NCBI GenBank assembly: GCA_011174795.1 | Contig: DUEY01000036.1 | Span: 1-49,456, forward strand | DNA: 49,456 bases | Reading direction: 5' to 3' | DNA from: Dehalococcoidia bacterium | GTDB lineage: Bacteria; Chloroflexota; Dehalococcoidia; SZUA-161 | In this document: positions 7,899 through 16,756 of the stretch, piece by piece | Layout: each line of letters begins with the position of its first letter | How positions within the stretch are numbered: the first letter of the stretch is position 1 | The notes under the pieces: generated by a model | Databases searched by the model: none | What the model saw: only the letters and a program-made list of their open reading frames with translations | What the model was told of the DNA's origin: nothing | Translations under genes and position numbers: made by a program

Positions 7899-8664
7899 GA
7901 AAGCGTTCCACATCGCCCACTCCATTGAGAGTGAAATCGGCTTGCAGCATGACATCAGTGATCGTCTCCTCCCCCACAACCCCTATGCCGAGCCCCTTGA
8001 AAGGCAACGCACCATGGTGCAAGGCGACGAAGACATCGACATCGGTAACGTCATCACCCAGGTAAATCACCCCGCTTAAGCTGTGCTCTGCAATCAATGT
8101 ACGCACGGCGGTCCATTTGCTGACCTCCAGCGGCGGTCTGAGCTCGACCGTCATCTTCCCCTGGCTTACCCTCAGTCCGCTTTCCCTAACAAGCCCTGCT
8201 ACCGCTTTGTTGATGGCCCTCAAAGCCGCTTCCCGGTCGTGGCAGCGGCGGTAGTGAATGGATGCGGTAGGGCCCTTGTTCTCAAAAATAACTCCCTCTA
8301 TACAAATGAGACTGCTGAGCCGGTCGAGCACTGCCTCTACTTTCGCGGGATATTCCTCGGCATTGGGGACAAGCTCGACACTGCCTCCAACCCACCTCTC
8401 ATAGCCGTGATTGCCAATGTAAACAAGGTCGTCTATACCCACCATCCTCCTCGCCTCGGCAGCGGGTCGCCCCGAAACAGCAACGACGACAGCCAGGTAT
8501 CCAGCCAAGATAGCAAGGCTCTCCCGGCACACGGGAGAGACACCCGCCTCTGGGGGAGACGGCGCAATCTCGCTGATAGTACCATCGATATCGGTGAAGA
8601 GGCCCAAGGGAGTGAGCGATAATAGCTCCCGTACCGATTCAAAATGGTCGAAGAGATAGGGCAT
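7855..8664 (-). CDS. otsB: Trehalose-phosphatase (HAD superfamily)
   Basis: 269 residues. It removes phosphate from trehalose 6-phosphate, the second step after the GT20 enzyme. HAD motifs are clear: LFTDIDGTISEIA (residues 21-33, nucleophile Asp and acid/base Asp), VAVSGRPAAEARRMVG (motif II), and VIYLGDDVTDVDVF (motif IV metal Asp). YIGNHGYE and VELRPP are typical OtsB sequences. It converges on otsA and overlaps its 3' end by 44 bases, so the two genes are not one operon although they are functionally paired. The mscS gene lies 22 bases upstream on the same strand and may be co-transcribed, which would link two osmotic-stress functions. Confidence 0.92.
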   Translation of the reverse strand: MPYLFDHFESVRELLSLTPLGLFTDIDGTISEIAPSPPEAGVSPVCRESLAILAGYLAVVVAVSGRPAAEARRMVGIDDLVYIGNHGYERWVGGSVELVPNAEEYPAKVEAVLDRLSSLICIEGVIFENKGPTASIHYRRCHDREAALRAINKAVAGLVRESGLRVSQGKMTVELRPPLEVSKWTAVRTLIAEHSLSGVIYLGDDVTDVDVFVALHHGALPFKGLGIGVVGEETITDVMLQADFTLNGVGDVERFLKRVAAEVAGRPAP

Positions 8665-8686
8665 GGCTTACTTCTGCTGAAGGCTG

Positions 8687-9967
8687 CTAGCTCTCTCCCT
8701 CCCCTTCTTCCTCCTCAGGGGGAAGGACTTTTATCCTCGTTTTTCGTCGGGGAGCCTTGCCGGGAGGGCCCTCTTCTTTCACCGTCTTAGGCTTCTTGCC
8801 CACAGCACGTGCCACCCCCTCCGGCAATTGTTTGGGTTCATCGCCGAAATAGACCTTGGTATGGGGCCAGGGGATCTCGATCCCCTCCTTATCGAAAGCC
8901 TTCTTAATCCTCTTCCGCAACTCCCCCATCACCTCCCACTGCCTTATCGGCTTGGTATCTCCCAGTATCTTAATGTCGATCCCCGAATCGCCGAGCTTAT
9001 CCACCCGGAGCACCTGCGGCGGCTGCAAGAGTGCCTCACTCCAGTATTCTTCACCGGCCATCTCCTGCCCTACCCTGTTTATCACCTTGATAGCGTGATC
9101 AAGGTCTTCACCATACGCCACCGAGATATTGAGGTTGACCCTGGAGAACTCCTTGGTGTAGTTGCTGGCGACCTTGATCTCACCATTGGGCACCACGTGC
9201 ACTATGCCATCAAGGTCTCTAAGCACTGTCCTCCTGATGTTCACCTCCTCCACTATACCGGCGATGCCAGCTACCATTACCACATCACCCTTCCTGTACT
9301 GGTTCTCGATGATGATAAAAAGTCCGCTCAACACATCCTTGACTAAGCTCTGCGCGCCGAAGCCGATACCGATGCCGATGACGCCGGCGCCAGCCAGCAG
9401 GGGTCCGATATTTACACCCACCTCGGAGAGTATCATGAACCCTGCTATTACCCAGATGACTATTACGGCGAATTGAGTTAGGAAGTGGCTAAGGGTACCC
9501 GCCCTCTTCCTTTGCTCTTCACTGATGCGGCGTCTACGCCCGTATATGTGGGTCTCCACCACTTTGTGGATCAACCGCTTGAGGATTTGGTGGACAACAA
9601 CCGCTATGGCAATGATGATGGCAATGCGAACTCCATGACTCCCCAGCCAGTCGACAACGGTTTCTCCAACAGGAGATAGGTCCACCCCAAACCTGGGAAG
9701 AACTGTAAATACAGTAGCAGTGAGGATTAGCAGCGTCCCAAACCATAGAAAGAGCTGGGTTGTAGTATGCGATAGCTCCTTACGGTCTTTCTCGGTTCGG
9801 CCAGGCTTTGTCTTTATCACCACCCAGGAAACCACCCTGGGCGCTAATATCCTCAGCAGGATGTACGCCACAACGGCGACAGCAAGAGTAACAAGAAACC
9901 AGATACCCTGATCTGAAAACCAGTCCCCAGCCGATTCCCAATGGAAGTCTTGAGCAGGACCATCCAT
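8687..9967 (-). CDS. Small-conductance mechanosensitive channel, MscS family
   Basis: 426 residues. Five hydrophobic segments are visible: about residues 20-42, 70-90, 112-132, 160-182 and the pore helix region IGPLLAGAGVIGIGIGFGAQSLVKDVLSG, which has the small-residue packing pattern of MscS TM3. The following IENQYRKGDVVMVAGIAGIVEEV and DLDGIVHVVPNGEI segments form the cytoplasmic beta domain. A charged C-terminal tail of about 50 residues (Lys/Pro rich, ending EEEEGEGES) is beyond the usual MscS fold. The protein would release osmolytes on hypo-osmotic shock. It lies just upstream of otsB, which fits an osmotic theme. Confidence 0.93.
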   Translation of the reverse strand: MDGPAQDFHWESAGDWFSDQGIWFLVTLAVAVVAYILLRILAPRVVSWVVIKTKPGRTEKDRKELSHTTTQLFLWFGTLLILTATVFTVLPRFGVDLSPVGETVVDWLGSHGVRIAIIIAIAVVVHQILKRLIHKVVETHIYGRRRRISEEQRKRAGTLSHFLTQFAVIVIWVIAGFMILSEVGVNIGPLLAGAGVIGIGIGFGAQSLVKDVLSGLFIIIENQYRKGDVVMVAGIAGIVEEVNIRRTVLRDLDGIVHVVPNGEIKVASNYTKEFSRVNLNISVAYGEDLDHAIKVINRVGQEMAGEEYWSEALLQPPQVLRVDKLGDSGIDIKILGDTKPIRQWEVMGELRKRIKKAFDKEGIEIPWPHTKVYFGDEPKQLPEGVARAVGKKPKTVKEEGPPGKAPRRKTRIKVLPPEEEEGEGES

Positions 9968-10042
9968 AACCTATTGCCTCCGCGTGCGATATTCCAAGAG
10001 CGTGGGCACAGTATATCAGCAAGGCAGGGTCAGGGCAAGAGC

Positions 10043-10071
10043 TTGACTTAACATACGAGAGCATGTACAGT
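10043..10071 (+). promoter_or_regulatory. Possible promoter for the TrkA-C membrane protein
   Basis: TTGACT (10043-10048), a 17-base spacer and TACAGT (10066-10071). A TATAAT at 10105-10110 without a good -35 box is an alternative. Both lie upstream of the start at 10173. Confidence 0.35.
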
Positions 10072-10172
10072 TCAGTTATTCTAGTGTACACTCAGCTTCA
10101 GTAGTATAATATTCCACAGGTAATGGCTGCGAATCGGTCCATCCGATAAACGTGAACTGGGGGGTGTTGGAT

Positions 10173-10838
10173 ATGGCTTATGTAGGCATACTTATCATAG
10201 CGATACTCATCTCCTTCATTGTCGTACGTGTAGGGGGCTTGGCTTTACAGCTAACCGGCATGGAGCCCGATGTAGCCAGATTCCAGGCGCTGTCCGCCTT
10301 TTCAGGGACCGGCTTCACCACAACGGAAGCAGAGCGGGTTGTACGGCATAAAACGAGGCGGCGTATCGTGACAATCCTCATTATTCTGGGCAATGCCGGT
10401 CTGGTGGCGATAATAGCGACACTGGTTGCGTCTTTCACCAATGTAACGGGTTACGGCTGGTTTTTCGCACGACTCGGAATAATACTCGTCAGTATCTTCA
10501 TCCTCTACCGCCTGATAGTGACCAGCAGAATCGGCAATCGGGCTCTCTACTGGGTTAGAAAGCCTCTGATGAAGCGGATACTTATGGAAGCGCCGGCTAT
10601 CGAAGAAATATTCCATGCTGGAAAGGACTGGGGCATTATTCTCTTGACGATGAAGGAGAAATCGAAGGGTATCGGTATGACCCTTGCTGATGTCAAGGTC
10701 GAAGAGGGCATACTTGTTCTGGGTATAGACAGGGAAGAAGCTTTTATTCCCGAGCCAGAGCCCGAGGAGAAAATACAACAGGGGGACCGGCTACTGGTCT
10801 ACGCAAGCACGAAGTCGGCGAGAGAACTCCTGGCTTAA
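10173..10838 (+). CDS. Membrane protein with C-terminal TrkA-C (RCK-C) domain
   Basis: 221 residues from ATG 10173, chosen because GGGGGGTG lies about eight bases upstream; a GTG seven codons earlier is less likely. Three hydrophobic segments are visible (about residues 3-22, 72-95 and 103-122). The stretch FQALSAFSGTGFTTTEAERV resembles the pore-proximal signature of TrkH/KtrB-type cation transporters. The C-terminal part (ADVKVEEGILVLGIDREEAFI, then IQQGDRLLVYAS) is a TrkA-C domain, a regulatory ligand-binding fold. The protein may be a regulatory or accessory unit for ion transport. It has no Trk partner gene nearby. Confidence 0.75.
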   Translation: MAYVGILIIAILISFIVVRVGGLALQLTGMEPDVARFQALSAFSGTGFTTTEAERVVRHKTRRRIVTILIILGNAGLVAIIATLVASFTNVTGYGWFFARLGIILVSIFILYRLIVTSRIGNRALYWVRKPLMKRILMEAPAIEEIFHAGKDWGIILLTMKEKSKGIGMTLADVKVEEGILVLGIDREEAFIPEPEPEEKIQQGDRLLVYASTKSARELLA

Positions 10839-10853
10839 TACAGCGTTTTGCGA

Positions 10854-12200
10854 CTAACCGGTAGCAACCTGAGGCAGGTCTTTCACTGCCGCATCGATGC
10901 GCTCATCCGATGCTAACCTGTCCTCCACAGCCCCTTCGAGGAAGTCTTTAAAAATGGCAATGTCAAGGTTGCTATTAGTGCTCAGCAAAAACAGGATATT
11001 CTTCCGCTCCTTCCTCTCCTTGCAAGCCAGGGCTTCATCGACCACAGCCTTTATTGCGTACGAGGATTCGGGCGAAGGAACAAATCCTTCGGCACGCGCG
11101 AACTCTAGTCCTGCTTCGAAGGCCTGTCGCTGGGTATAGGTCTTCGCTTCTATCCGCTTCTCCCGGTACAGAGCGCTGACCAGCGGTGAGATACCATGGT
11201 AGCGCATCCCGCCAGCCCGAATATTAGGCGGAACATACCCGTGGCCGATGGTATACATCTTCAGTAACGGTGCAAATCCGTCAGAATCCGAGTAGTCATA
11301 GGCAAAACGTCCTTTTGAGAGGCTGGGAGCAGATGCTGTCTCAACAGCAATAAACCTGCCTCCTTCCTTGCGCTCATGGTAGAAGGGGAAAACCAGACCC
11401 CCAAAGCCACTGCCTCCCCCCACAGCACTTATACAGATGTCCGGCTGGGCACCAGCTTCTTTCATCTGAAGCCTGGCTTCTAGTCCGATAAGTGTCTGGT
11501 GCAGTATTACGTAGTTCATGACGGTACCCCAGGCAAACTTGGCGTCATCCCGCTTACTGGCCTCCTCAAATGCCTCACTTAAGGCAATACCGAGGCTGCC
11601 TGAAGAGTCCGGGTCCTGACTCAGCACCCTGCTACCCGTGCGGGTGCTCTCATTGGGGCTGGGCACCACTTCGGCCCCCAGTAGTTCCATAACGTAGCGT
11701 CCATACGCTCTCTCCTCGTAGCTGGCCCTGACCATATAGACCTTGCACTTGATATCGAAGTAATTGCAGGCTGCTGCCAGCGATGCCCCCCACTCCCCAT
11801 TGCCCGTAGCTGCAATGAGTTGTTTGGTCCCCTCATGGCTGGCATAGAAAGCCTGTACTACAGCGGTATTGAATTCGTAGCTTCCCGAAGGGCTGCCGCC
11901 CTCATACTTATAGAAGATGCGCGCCGGTGTTCCCAGCCTCTTCTCCAGCCTTTCCGCCCGATGAAGCGGCGTCGGCCGCCACTCTTTATACAGGTCGTGA
12001 AGCTCTCCGGGAATTTGCACCTCCCGTTTATCCTTCTCCAGTTCTTGCTCGATAATAGCATGAGAGGCTAAAGGCTCGAGGTCGTGAAAGCCCAGAGGAT
12101 AACCGCTCGGGCTCATCGGGGGTGCAACCTCAAACTCCAGGTCGGGGATGATGTTATACCATTTATCAGGCAGCTTCTTAATGTCAAGGGTCACTCTCAT
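10854..12200 (-). CDS. TrpB2-like PLP-fold protein lacking the catalytic lysine
   Basis: 448 residues that align along their length with the TrpB2 branch of tryptophan synthase beta: an N-terminal extension with KWYNIIPDL and PPMSPSGYPLG, then RPTPLHRAERLEKRLGTPARI, GLEA and the EGFVPSPESSYAIKAV motif near the C-terminus. The PLP site is altered. The segment that normally reads GSHKxNTA is GSYEFNTA, so His-Lys is Tyr108-Glu109 and the Schiff-base lysine is gone (codon at 11874-11876 reads GAA on the minus strand). The catalytic Glu of ETGAGQWG is Ala131 (ATGNGEWG), and the phosphate loop GGGSNF is GGGSGF. The frame is intact, so it looks like a maintained pseudoenzyme or a changed function rather than a decaying gene. 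No trpA or other trp gene is adjacent. Confidence 0.85.
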   Translation of the reverse strand: MRVTLDIKKLPDKWYNIIPDLEFEVAPPMSPSGYPLGFHDLEPLASHAIIEQELEKDKREVQIPGELHDLYKEWRPTPLHRAERLEKRLGTPARIFYKYEGGSPSGSYEFNTAVVQAFYASHEGTKQLIAATGNGEWGASLAAACNYFDIKCKVYMVRASYEERAYGRYVMELLGAEVVPSPNESTRTGSRVLSQDPDSSGSLGIALSEAFEEASKRDDAKFAWGTVMNYVILHQTLIGLEARLQMKEAGAQPDICISAVGGGSGFGGLVFPFYHERKEGGRFIAVETASAPSLSKGRFAYDYSDSDGFAPLLKMYTIGHGYVPPNIRAGGMRYHGISPLVSALYREKRIEAKTYTQRQAFEAGLEFARAEGFVPSPESSYAIKAVVDEALACKERKERKNILFLLSTNSNLDIAIFKDFLEGAVEDRLASDERIDAAVKDLPQVATG

Positions 12201-12267
12201 ATCGATTTACCTCCCCTAGCTGTTAACCACTCTGTATGACTAGGACGACATTATACCAGAAAAAAAG

Positions 12268-13344
12268 CTATTGAAGGCGAGGCCATTTCTTCATCTTATC
12301 GATATAGCCTATGAGCTTCTCTGGTTCTACGGCAAACGGTCTGACCCTCTTGACCTGACGGCGGCTCCACTCAATCCACCTTCTGGCCCAGAACCACGAC
12401 AGCGTAGCGATAATCACGATCCCTATGAAACCCAGTACGGAGAAATAGCCCCAGTGCCAATCCAACTCCGGCATGTAGTCAAAGTTCATGCCATAGATTC
12501 CTGCTATCAAAGTGAGCGGAATGAAGATGGTGGCTACCAGCGCCAGGATTCTCATGCTCTCATTCTGCCGGTTTGCCACGGACGACAGATGAGTGGCCAG
12601 CGCATTATCGGCCCTATCCCGCAGAGATTGTCCCAGGTCCTCGATCCGCACTATGTGATCGTATATATCTCGATAAAACAGCTGCGCCTCTTCCCTTATT
12701 ATCGGGAACTCGCGTCTGCTCAACCGGTTCAGAACCTCGCGCTGGGGAGCCATAACCCTGTGTATCCGCAGAATTGAACTCTTGAGCTTCAGAATCGCCT
12801 CCAGCGTCGATTGCCGCGGGCTGCGAATAACCTCCTCCTCAATCTCCGCAGCCACGTCGCCCATCTTGTCGATGGTGGGCAGCACGTTATCGATCAGGGC
12901 ATCAATCAAGACATAGGTTAAAAAGTCAGCCCCCCGTTTCATGGGGCGGCCATCATCTTCCACAAGCTTGACTATCGAATCAACGCTGTAAAGAGGATCG
13001 CTGTGGGTGCTGACAACAAAGTGGGGACCGAGGAATATTCCCAGTTCCGCTGTCTCCACGACGTCCGACTCTACCCTGTGATTGATGCCATGGACGATAA
13101 TATAGAGGTGGTCGCCGAAATCATCAATCTTCGGATAATGGATCAGTGGACTCACGCAGTCCTCGATAGCCAGATGATGGAAGCCGAAACTGCGTGCCAT
13201 GAACTCTCCATCCTCCTCGGTAACCCCGCAGATGTCCACCCACAGCAGTCCTTCCTTCGATTGAAAAGCTGCTCGAACCTCCTCCTCGCTGAGGCCACGC
13301 CGAAAATGACCATCGGGGCTTAAATGGTATGCCTTGTAGCTCAT
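12268..13344 (-). CDS. corA: CorA-family magnesium/cobalt transporter
   Basis: 358 residues. The soluble N-terminal domain (about 1-290) ends in the long stalk helix, followed by two transmembrane segments. The selectivity signature YGMNFDYMPELDWHWGY sits between them (GMN motif after the first TM; here MPEL-type loop). The sequence LVDICGVTEEDGEFMARSFGFHHLAIEDC is typical of the family start. It mediates channel-type uptake of divalent cations. The ribosome site GGGAGG lies seven bases upstream of ATG 13344. Upstream, between this gene and the SDR gene, is a small 7-bp hairpin at 13373-13389 without a T-run. Confidence 0.95.
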   Translation of the reverse strand: MSYKAYHLSPDGHFRRGLSEEEVRAAFQSKEGLLWVDICGVTEEDGEFMARSFGFHHLAIEDCVSPLIHYPKIDDFGDHLYIIVHGINHRVESDVVETAELGIFLGPHFVVSTHSDPLYSVDSIVKLVEDDGRPMKRGADFLTYVLIDALIDNVLPTIDKMGDVAAEIEEEVIRSPRQSTLEAILKLKSSILRIHRVMAPQREVLNRLSRREFPIIREEAQLFYRDIYDHIVRIEDLGQSLRDRADNALATHLSSVANRQNESMRILALVATIFIPLTLIAGIYGMNFDYMPELDWHWGYFSVLGFIGIVIIATLSWFWARRWIEWSRRQVKRVRPFAVEPEKLIGYIDKMKKWPRLQ

Positions 13345-13419
13345 AGCCTGCCTCCCTTTGTCCGGTTATTTTGCCTCACCCGGTGAGGCTATTTCTCCAT
13401 GCTGATAATCTGTACCGCC

Positions 13420-14226
13420 TTAGCCACCCGCAGACTGCACAAGGCCTTCCAGATACCGGGGAAGACCCATCAGCGACTGGCCACCATCCACGTAGAGTAT
13501 CTGGCCGGTAACCCAGTCGGCATACTCCGAGGCAAGAAACAGGGCTGCTTTGGCGATGTCCTCCGGCTGGCCGAATCTCCCCATGGGAGTTCGCTCTAGA
13601 AAGCCCGCATTGATAATGGGGAGATTATAGAACCCCTCGGTGATAGGTGTCATGGTCGACCCGGGACCGATAGCATTGACGTTGATTCCATGCGGCCCGA
13701 GCTCCTGTGCCGCTACCCTGGTGAACATGAGCAGCCCTCCCTTGGAGGCACAGTAGGCGGCGATTCCCGTGGTGGGCAGGATGGCATTAGTGGAGGCTAT
13801 GTTGATAATCTTTCCCTTCGTACCCTTCTCCAGCATAACCTTCGTCACCTCCCTGGTGCAGAGGAAAGCGCCCCTGAGGTTGAGGTCAACGACCTCGTCC
13901 CACTCGTGCGCTGCCATCTCCCAGAAGTAGTGCATCCCGCCACGTCCCGCGTTGTTGACTAGGATATCGATTACGCCGAACTTGCCGACAGCTTCGGCAA
14001 CCATCCTCACGATATCGTCCTCCTGAGAACAGTCGGCCGTAATTCCGTAGACGTTCTCACCGAAGCGTCCCTGCAACTCACGGACCTTCGCTTTCAGACC
14101 CTCACCGTTAATATCCGAGATAGCTACCTTGGCCCCTGCATCGAGGAACGCCTCCGCTATACCCAGCCCGATACCCTGTACACCTCCCGTAACCAGCGCC
14201 ACCCTGTCCGTAAGTTCGATACCCAT
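13420..14226 (-). CDS. Short-chain dehydrogenase/reductase (SDR)
   Basis: 268 residues from ATG 14226 (MGIELTDRVALVTGG); AAAGGAGGG lies seven bases upstream, and an in-frame TTG two codons earlier is not needed. Classical SDR motifs: TGGVQGIGLGIA (NAD(P) glycine motif, residues 13-24), NNAGRGG, the active-site Ser in NIASTNAI and YCASKG with Tyr and Lys. VTGQILYVDGGQSL is the usual C-terminal sequence. The substrate is not predictable. It is 34 bases downstream of the zinc dehydrogenase gene, so the two oxidoreductases probably share a transcript. Confidence 0.92.
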   Translation of the reverse strand: MGIELTDRVALVTGGVQGIGLGIAEAFLDAGAKVAISDINGEGLKAKVRELQGRFGENVYGITADCSQEDDIVRMVAEAVGKFGVIDILVNNAGRGGMHYFWEMAAHEWDEVVDLNLRGAFLCTREVTKVMLEKGTKGKIINIASTNAILPTTGIAAYCASKGGLLMFTRVAAQELGPHGINVNAIGPGSTMTPITEGFYNLPIINAGFLERTPMGRFGQPEDIAKAALFLASEYADWVTGQILYVDGGQSLMGLPRYLEGLVQSAGG

Positions 14227-14259
14227 CTTCAATCCCTCCTTTGATTTTTAATGATCACC

Positions 14260-15483
14260 TCATGTTAAATCGAACAGCACCTTTATGCTCTTGGTCGATT
14301 TCTTGTTCATACATGTCTTCAGCGCTTCTTTATACTGCTCGAGCCTGAATATATGGGTTATCAAAGGTTTGACATCGATCTTTTTATCTTTTAAAAGCTC
14401 GAGGAAAATGTCGAAGGTATGCACCTTTTGCCCTTTATATTCATTCGCTCCTATCGCCATTGAGCCCTTGAGCGAGATATCCCGTAACCATAGCGGAGAC
14501 CATTCGAACCGCTTCGGTGTATCAGCGCCGATGAGGATCACCTGCCCTTTCTCCCTGGTTAGCCTGAGGCTGGTCTCAATCGTATCGGCAGAGCCGACGC
14601 AGTCGTAAACAATATCGACGCCACCCATCAGAATCGGCTTGCCTCGTCTTACCTGGTAGACCTTCCCCCCGGTGATCTTGGCTACATCCTGGAATATCCC
14701 CGGTCCCGGCTCTACCACCTCATGAGCACCGAAGCTTACCGCGAGTTCTTTCTGGAACTCATGTCTCCCTGCAGCGACGACACAGCACTCCGGGTACAGC
14801 GTTCTCAATGCAATAATAGCGGAGAGGCCCAGCGTTCCGAGACCATAGACCAGTACTCTGTCGCCGGGGCGGGGAGGGTTCTGCATTATAGCATGCAATG
14901 ATACACCGAACGGATCCCCGAGCACTGCCTCCACGAAGCTTACCCCCTCGGGAATCTTGAAACACTGCGTGTGGTGCGCCACGACGAAAGGTGCAAACCC
15001 GCCGTTTACCTTACTGTTTGTACTGATTAGCAGTCCAGGCGGCAGGTTCCCTTCTGCGAAGTTACGGCAAAGGGCGGTATCGCCCTCCTGGCACGCCGGA
15101 CAGGGAGGGTCAATCCCCCTGGGAACGCATGAAAGCATAACGTAGATAAGCACCCGTTCCTCTTTATTTAAACCATCGACCTTTCGGCCTACTTCCTCCA
15201 CCGTTCCCACGATCTCGTGGCCCAGCACCATGGGAAAGCTTATAAATGGCTGGGTGGGATTGTCCAGACTGCCGTTCAGCAATATGGCGTGCATGTCACT
15301 GGCACAGATGCCGCAGTAGACCGTCCTCACCTTCACCCAATCGTGACCGGGCAGCTCGGGCTCCGGGATATCCGCATATCTCAGAGCCGAGAACCTGTCA
15401 AAATATGCCCCCTTGTAGAATGTTCCGAGTATCTTGCTGTAAGCCAGACGCGGTAGACTGAACTCGAACCTCAGCGCTTTCAT
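14260..15483 (-). CDS. Zinc-type medium-chain alcohol dehydrogenase-like protein
   Basis: 407 residues from ATG 15483 (MKALRFEFSLPRLAYSK); GGGGAGGG lies four bases upstream, making this start much better than any upstream codon. The MDR fold is clear: VYCGICASDMHAI (catalytic zinc Cys), MVLGHEIVGTVEEVG (zinc His/Glu), CPACQEGDTALC (structural zinc lobe with an enlarged loop including a CVPRGIDPP insertion), VYGLGTLGLSAI (NAD glycine motif), and DIVYDCVGSADTIE. The protein is longer than the usual 340-370 residues because of the N-terminal region and the zinc-lobe insertion. The substrate is unknown. It neighbours an SDR gene and a GT4 gene. Confidence 0.9.
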   Translation of the reverse strand: MKALRFEFSLPRLAYSKILGTFYKGAYFDRFSALRYADIPEPELPGHDWVKVRTVYCGICASDMHAILLNGSLDNPTQPFISFPMVLGHEIVGTVEEVGRKVDGLNKEERVLIYVMLSCVPRGIDPPCPACQEGDTALCRNFAEGNLPPGLLISTNSKVNGGFAPFVVAHHTQCFKIPEGVSFVEAVLGDPFGVSLHAIMQNPPRPGDRVLVYGLGTLGLSAIIALRTLYPECCVVAAGRHEFQKELAVSFGAHEVVEPGPGIFQDVAKITGGKVYQVRRGKPILMGGVDIVYDCVGSADTIETSLRLTREKGQVILIGADTPKRFEWSPLWLRDISLKGSMAIGANEYKGQKVHTFDIFLELLKDKKIDVKPLITHIFRLEQYKEALKTCMNKKSTKSIKVLFDLT

Positions 15484-15569
15484 ATTTCCCTCCCCTATGC
15501 TCTCCGGACTAAACCCTATGAGACTGATTAGATTGTCGATGCTCCCAGCGTCCCCAACCAACCAATGTG

Positions 15570-16676
15570 CTATAAGACTGCCTCATACTCGCTGATTATT
15601 TCTGATACCTTAAAATCCTCAGACCTTTTTCGTCCCGCACGCGCGATACCTGCCGAGAAGTCTTTATCATTCAAGAGACGCAATATAGCCTCTGACAGCG
15701 CCGTTTCATCATCCACCGGTACCAGCAAGCCGTTTATCCCGTCAGTAATAATCTCATCAGGGCCCGAGGGGCAGCGGGTAGAAATGACCGGGATGCCGCA
15801 GGTCATCGCCTCCAAAATCACCCAGGGCAAACCTTCCGTCAATGACGACAGGACAAAGATATCAGAGCGTGCCATATATTTATAGGGGTTCTTTTGAAAG
15901 CCGAGGAAATCTATCTTCCCATTGAGCCCGATACCAGAGGCAAGTTTCAACAGTGACTCCCTCTCTTTCCCGTCACCTAAAATTATCAAACGACAGGGGA
16001 GACTGCAGTTTACCCTGGCGAATGCCCTGAGCATAAGGGGATAGTTCTTCTGGACAACGAGCCGGCCTGCCGCAATAATCACCGGCATTTCCCTGGAAGT
16101 AAGCCAGGGATGATCGAACTCCTCACGAGCCATTTCAGATATATAATCGCCATCCGCCGGATTTTGGATGACCTTTATCATCCGGTGAGGAATATTAAAC
16201 CGGTTGATAAGATCATCAGCTACGCCATTCGAACAACAAACGACCACGTCTGCTTCCGGATAAAGACGGGGAATCGCCCAGATCTTGAGACGTCCCAGGA
16301 ACTCGTACTTCAGATTGATACTACTATGGCTTCGCTCATCTAGAACCAACTTTGGCTTGGCATGAGAAAGCTTCCTCGCCAATACGGAGACAAGGTTGGC
16401 GTAGTCAACAATGCTGAGCACGACATCAGGTTGCTCCTCTTGATACACGCGTGACAGCCGCCAGACAATTCTGGGCAGGTCCAGAAAATTTCCCTTATGT
16501 AAATAGATGACCTTGTTACCTTCCGGCTCAGGGAAACTATCATTTAAACCGGATAAGACAACAAGTATAGGCTCAAACCGCTGCCGGTCAAGATGCTGCA
16601 GTATTAACCATGCCAGCCGCTCCGCACCCCCGCATACAAGGGCAGCCGAGACAATCAGTACTTTTCTCCTGCTCAT
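15570..16676 (-). CDS. GT4-family glycosyltransferase
   Basis: 368 residues from ATG 16676 (MSRRKVLIVSAALVCGGAERL). The N-terminal GT-B domain has the GGAERLAW donor-side motif; the C-terminal domain has IIAAGRLVVQKNYPLMLRAFA (GRL and the basic residue of GT4 enzymes), LIILGDGKERESL and FVLSSLTEGLPWVILEAMTCGIPVIST with the EX7E catalytic pair. It transfers a sugar from a nucleotide donor to an unknown acceptor, probably glycan or lipid, at the cytoplasmic face of the membrane. There is no membrane segment. It sits between a DUF362 protein and an alcohol dehydrogenase; no other cell-envelope genes are present. Confidence 0.92.
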   Translation of the reverse strand: MSRRKVLIVSAALVCGGAERLAWLILQHLDRQRFEPILVVLSGLNDSFPEPEGNKVIYLHKGNFLDLPRIVWRLSRVYQEEQPDVVLSIVDYANLVSVLARKLSHAKPKLVLDERSHSSINLKYEFLGRLKIWAIPRLYPEADVVVCCSNGVADDLINRFNIPHRMIKVIQNPADGDYISEMAREEFDHPWLTSREMPVIIAAGRLVVQKNYPLMLRAFARVNCSLPCRLIILGDGKERESLLKLASGIGLNGKIDFLGFQKNPYKYMARSDIFVLSSLTEGLPWVILEAMTCGIPVISTRCPSGPDEIITDGINGLLVPVDDETALSEAILRLLNDKDFSAGIARAGRKRSEDFKVSEIISEYEAVL

Positions 16677-16756
16677 ATAGGCTTGTTCTCCCAAGAAATC
16701 AGCCTGCTTCGTGCACTGTTAACAGCAGCCGCCGCGCGAAGCTCTTGACAATCATT

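Noticed and set aside
13373-13389. 7-bp hairpin GCCTCAC-CCG-GTGAGGC between SDR and CorA genes
   Set aside because: No T-run follows on the minus strand, so I do not call it a terminator.
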